From Bacteroidetes bacterium UBA6063 (GTDB lineage: Bacteria; Bacteroidota; Bacteroidia; NS11-12g; UBA9320): a stretch of 15,001 nt of DNA. How positions within the stretch are numbered: position 1 is the first letter of the stretch; each line of letters starts with the position of its first letter. The notes beneath the pieces were generated by a model that did no database searches, was not told the DNA's origin, and saw only the letters and a list, made by a program, of their open reading frames with translations. The position numbers and the translations under genes are program-made. Positions 13,396 to 15,001 of the stretch are shown here, one piece after another. Where the stretch lies: the NCBI GenBank assembly GCA_002428905.1, contig DIYD01000241.1:981-15981 (forward strand), read 5' to 3'.

Positions 13396-15001
13396 GTGAT
13401 TCGGCAATCCACCATTGATCAGATTTTCTCTGCGGCGGCCATTGAGGAAGTTGTAGGAGACTATGTGAAATTGAAACGTTCTGGGAGCGGTATGGGAGGG
13501 TTATGTCCGTTTCACAATGAGAAAACACCTTCGTTCAAGGTGAGTCCGAGCTTAGGTATTTACAAGTGTTTTGGTTGTGGCAGAGGTGGCAATGTTGTCG
13601 ACTTCATTATGGAGTTGGAAAAGATGTCTTATCCTGAAGCATTAAGGCACCTGGCATCGAAATACCACATCGAAATTGACGAGGACAATACCAACAGAGA
13701 GGAATTGTCTGAGCAGGTTCGACTTCGTGAGGGGTTGTACGTGGCACTTGACTTTGCGGCAAAGTACTTTAATGATCTGCTCGAAAGCGATGAAGAGGGG
13801 AGGAGTATAGGTTTTTCCTATTTTAAAGAACGTGGATTAACCGACAAAACCATCACCGATTTTATGCTCGGTTATGGAAAGAACAGCTGGGAGGCGTTTC
13901 TGAAACATGCGACGGAATCGGGGTATGATCCTGAAATTCTGGAGAAAGCCGGTTTAATCAAACAGCGAAACACTGAAAGCGATGAGGTGTCGTATTATGA
14001 CGTCTATCGCGAACGTGTGATGTTTCCAATTCAGAACCTTTCGGGTAAAGTGGTTGGATTTGGTGGGCGACAACTCAAAAAAGACAAAAAAAGTCCGAAG
14101 TATATTAACTCACCGGAGAGTGAGGTGTATCACAAATCATCGGTGCTTTACGGATTGTATCAGTCCAAAAAGGCCATTCGCCAGGAAGAAAGAGTCTATC
14201 TGGTGGAAGGTTATCTTGACGTGTTGATGTTGCATCAAAGTGGAATTGAGAATGTGGTTTCCACCAGTGGAACGTCGCTCACATCAGATCAGGTAAAACT
14301 GGTAAAGCGATTTACCGACAACGCGGTATTGCTGTTCGATGGAGACCCTGCTGGTATTAAGGCAGCTATTCGAGGTGTTGATCTATTGCTTGAAGGAGGG
14401 CTCAATGTTAAAGTTGTTGTGTTCCCCGAAGGAGAAGATCCAGATTCGTATTGCCGTAAACTCGGTGGAGCGGGGCTAACGGAGTTCATAGATAAGGAGA
14501 AGAAGGATTTCGTACTGTTTAAGACCGAAACGTTACTCGCAGAAAAAGGAAATGATGCCGTTGGTATAAGTGAAGTAGCACGTGATGTGGTTGAGAGTAT
14601 TGTTAAGATACCGGACCCTATTAAGCGTAACGCATTCATCAAACAAACTGCAGGACTGCTCAATTTTGATGATGAGCTCTTGGCGGCGGAAGCCAAACGG
14701 ATTAAATCAGTTCAGCAACGAGATAACAACCGAAGGGGGAGACTGGAGGCGGAGCAAACTTCCATTATTGAAACGCGACCTGTATTTGTTCCTGAACAGG
14801 AGGAAAAGGCAAAATCAAAGGAACAGGCAATCATTGAGGCATTAATCTTATATGGTTCGTTGCCCTATGACGAGGAGATTGATGTGGCGGGTTTCATATT
14901 CGGGGAGTTGGAGAATGATAACTACACGTTTGAAGATCCCGAGTTCGCAGAAAGCATTGAAGATGCACGTGCGTATTACGATTTTAACGATACATTGGAT
15001 G
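13396..15001 (+). CDS. dnaG: DNA primase DnaG (3' partial, cut by window end)
   Basis: Makes RNA primers for replication and works with the DnaB helicase. The reading frame is open from GTG 13396 to the last base: 535 codons without a stop, of a protein usually about 600-660 long. GTG is chosen because the product starts MIRQSTIDQIF, matching the family's M-I-x-x-x-x-I-D-x-I start, and no ATG occurs upstream before an in-frame TAA at 13342. The CHC2 zinc finger has Cys37, His40, Cys58 and Cys61 (LCPFH...YKCFGCG). The RNA polymerase core includes GKVVGFGGRQL. The TOPRIM domain has VEGYLDV (Glu271) and LLFDGDPAG (Asp315, Asp317). After about 445 comes a charged linker and the start of the C-terminal helicase-interaction region. 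Divergent from the amidohydrolase over 92 bases. Confidence 0.96.
   Translation, partial: MIRQSTIDQIFSAAAIEEVVGDYVKLKRSGSGMGGLCPFHNEKTPSFKVSPSLGIYKCFGCGRGGNVVDFIMELEKMSYPEALRHLASKYHIEIDEDNTNREELSEQVRLREGLYVALDFAAKYFNDLLESDEEGRSIGFSYFKERGLTDKTITDFMLGYGKNSWEAFLKHATESGYDPEILEKAGLIKQRNTESDEVSYYDVYRERVMFPIQNLSGKVVGFGGRQLKKDKKSPKYINSPESEVYHKSSVLYGLYQSKKAIRQEERVYLVEGYLDVLMLHQSGIENVVSTSGTSLTSDQVKLVKRFTDNAVLLFDGDPAGIKAAIRGVDLLLEGGLNVKVVVFPEGEDPDSYCRKLGGAGLTEFIDKEKKDFVLFKTETLLAEKGNDAVGISEVARDVVESIVKIPDPIKRNAFIKQTAGLLNFDDELLAAEAKRIKSVQQRDNNRRGRLEAEQTSIIETRPVFVPEQEEKAKSKEQAIIEALILYGSLPYDEEIDVAGFIFGELENDNYTFEDPEFAESIEDARAYYDFNDTLD

Noticed and set aside
13304..13528. N-terminal extension of the amidohydrolase reading frame
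   Set aside because: These 75 codons overlap the 5' end of dnaG on the other strand, contain no family features, and the M20 protein begins normally at the ATG at 13303.
14289..14696. Open frame on the minus strand inside dnaG
   Set aside because: It is antisense to the TOPRIM-containing part of dnaG, which is clearly coding, and its Ser/Thr/Pro-rich product resembles no family.

Overview
The window looks like a stretch of core chromosome from a Bacteroidota bacterium, most likely of the Flavobacteriia or a relative. Evidence: a secreted protein ending in a type IX secretion (T9SS) sorting domain; a DnaA with the Bacteroidota-type RLLSRFKWG and TSDRAPRDL segments; a compact rpsF-rpsR-rplI operon without ssb; A/T-rich start regions with almost no Shine-Dalgarno sequences; and TAnnTTTG promoter elements typical of the Bacteroidota primary sigma factor. 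Genus cannot be assigned from the sequence alone. I see no insertion sequence, prophage, CRISPR array, tRNA or rRNA, and no intergenic gap exceeds 300 bases.

Layout, left to right. (1) 1-1256: the 3' end of secF/secDF (+), a shared terminator, and an unrecognised secreted protein (-). (2) 1257-2820: dnaA (-) with its own terminator. (3) 2821-5027: a tightly overlapping three-gene minus-strand operon. Its first gene encodes a membrane-anchored protein of unknown function. The second is a lipoprotein carrying the 5'-nucleotidase C-terminal domain, and the third is the matching metallophosphatase domain. (4) 5123-9375: a plus-strand run of an A-type Fe-S carrier, a T9SS-exported beta-helix/PKD protein, an ECF sigma factor, and a one-TM protein with a beta-barrel-like C-terminus, probably the membrane partner of the sigma factor. 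(5) 9463-10572: rpsF-rpsR-rplI (-) with a clear promoter and a strong terminator. (6) 10680-13303: an unrecognised 334-residue protein, a YraN nuclease-fold protein and an M20 amidohydrolase, all minus. (7) 13396-15001: dnaG (+), cut by the window end, starting with GTG.

Most genes are housekeeping: replication (dnaA, dnaG), translation (S6, S18, L9), export (SecF) and Fe-S assembly. The parts most worth a second look are the sigma factor with its envelope-spanning partner and the hairpin that fills the gap in front of it, the nucleotidase divided into two overlapping genes in reversed domain order, the altered P-loop of DnaA, and three proteins without recognisable function. No clearly new biological system can be demonstrated from the sequence alone.
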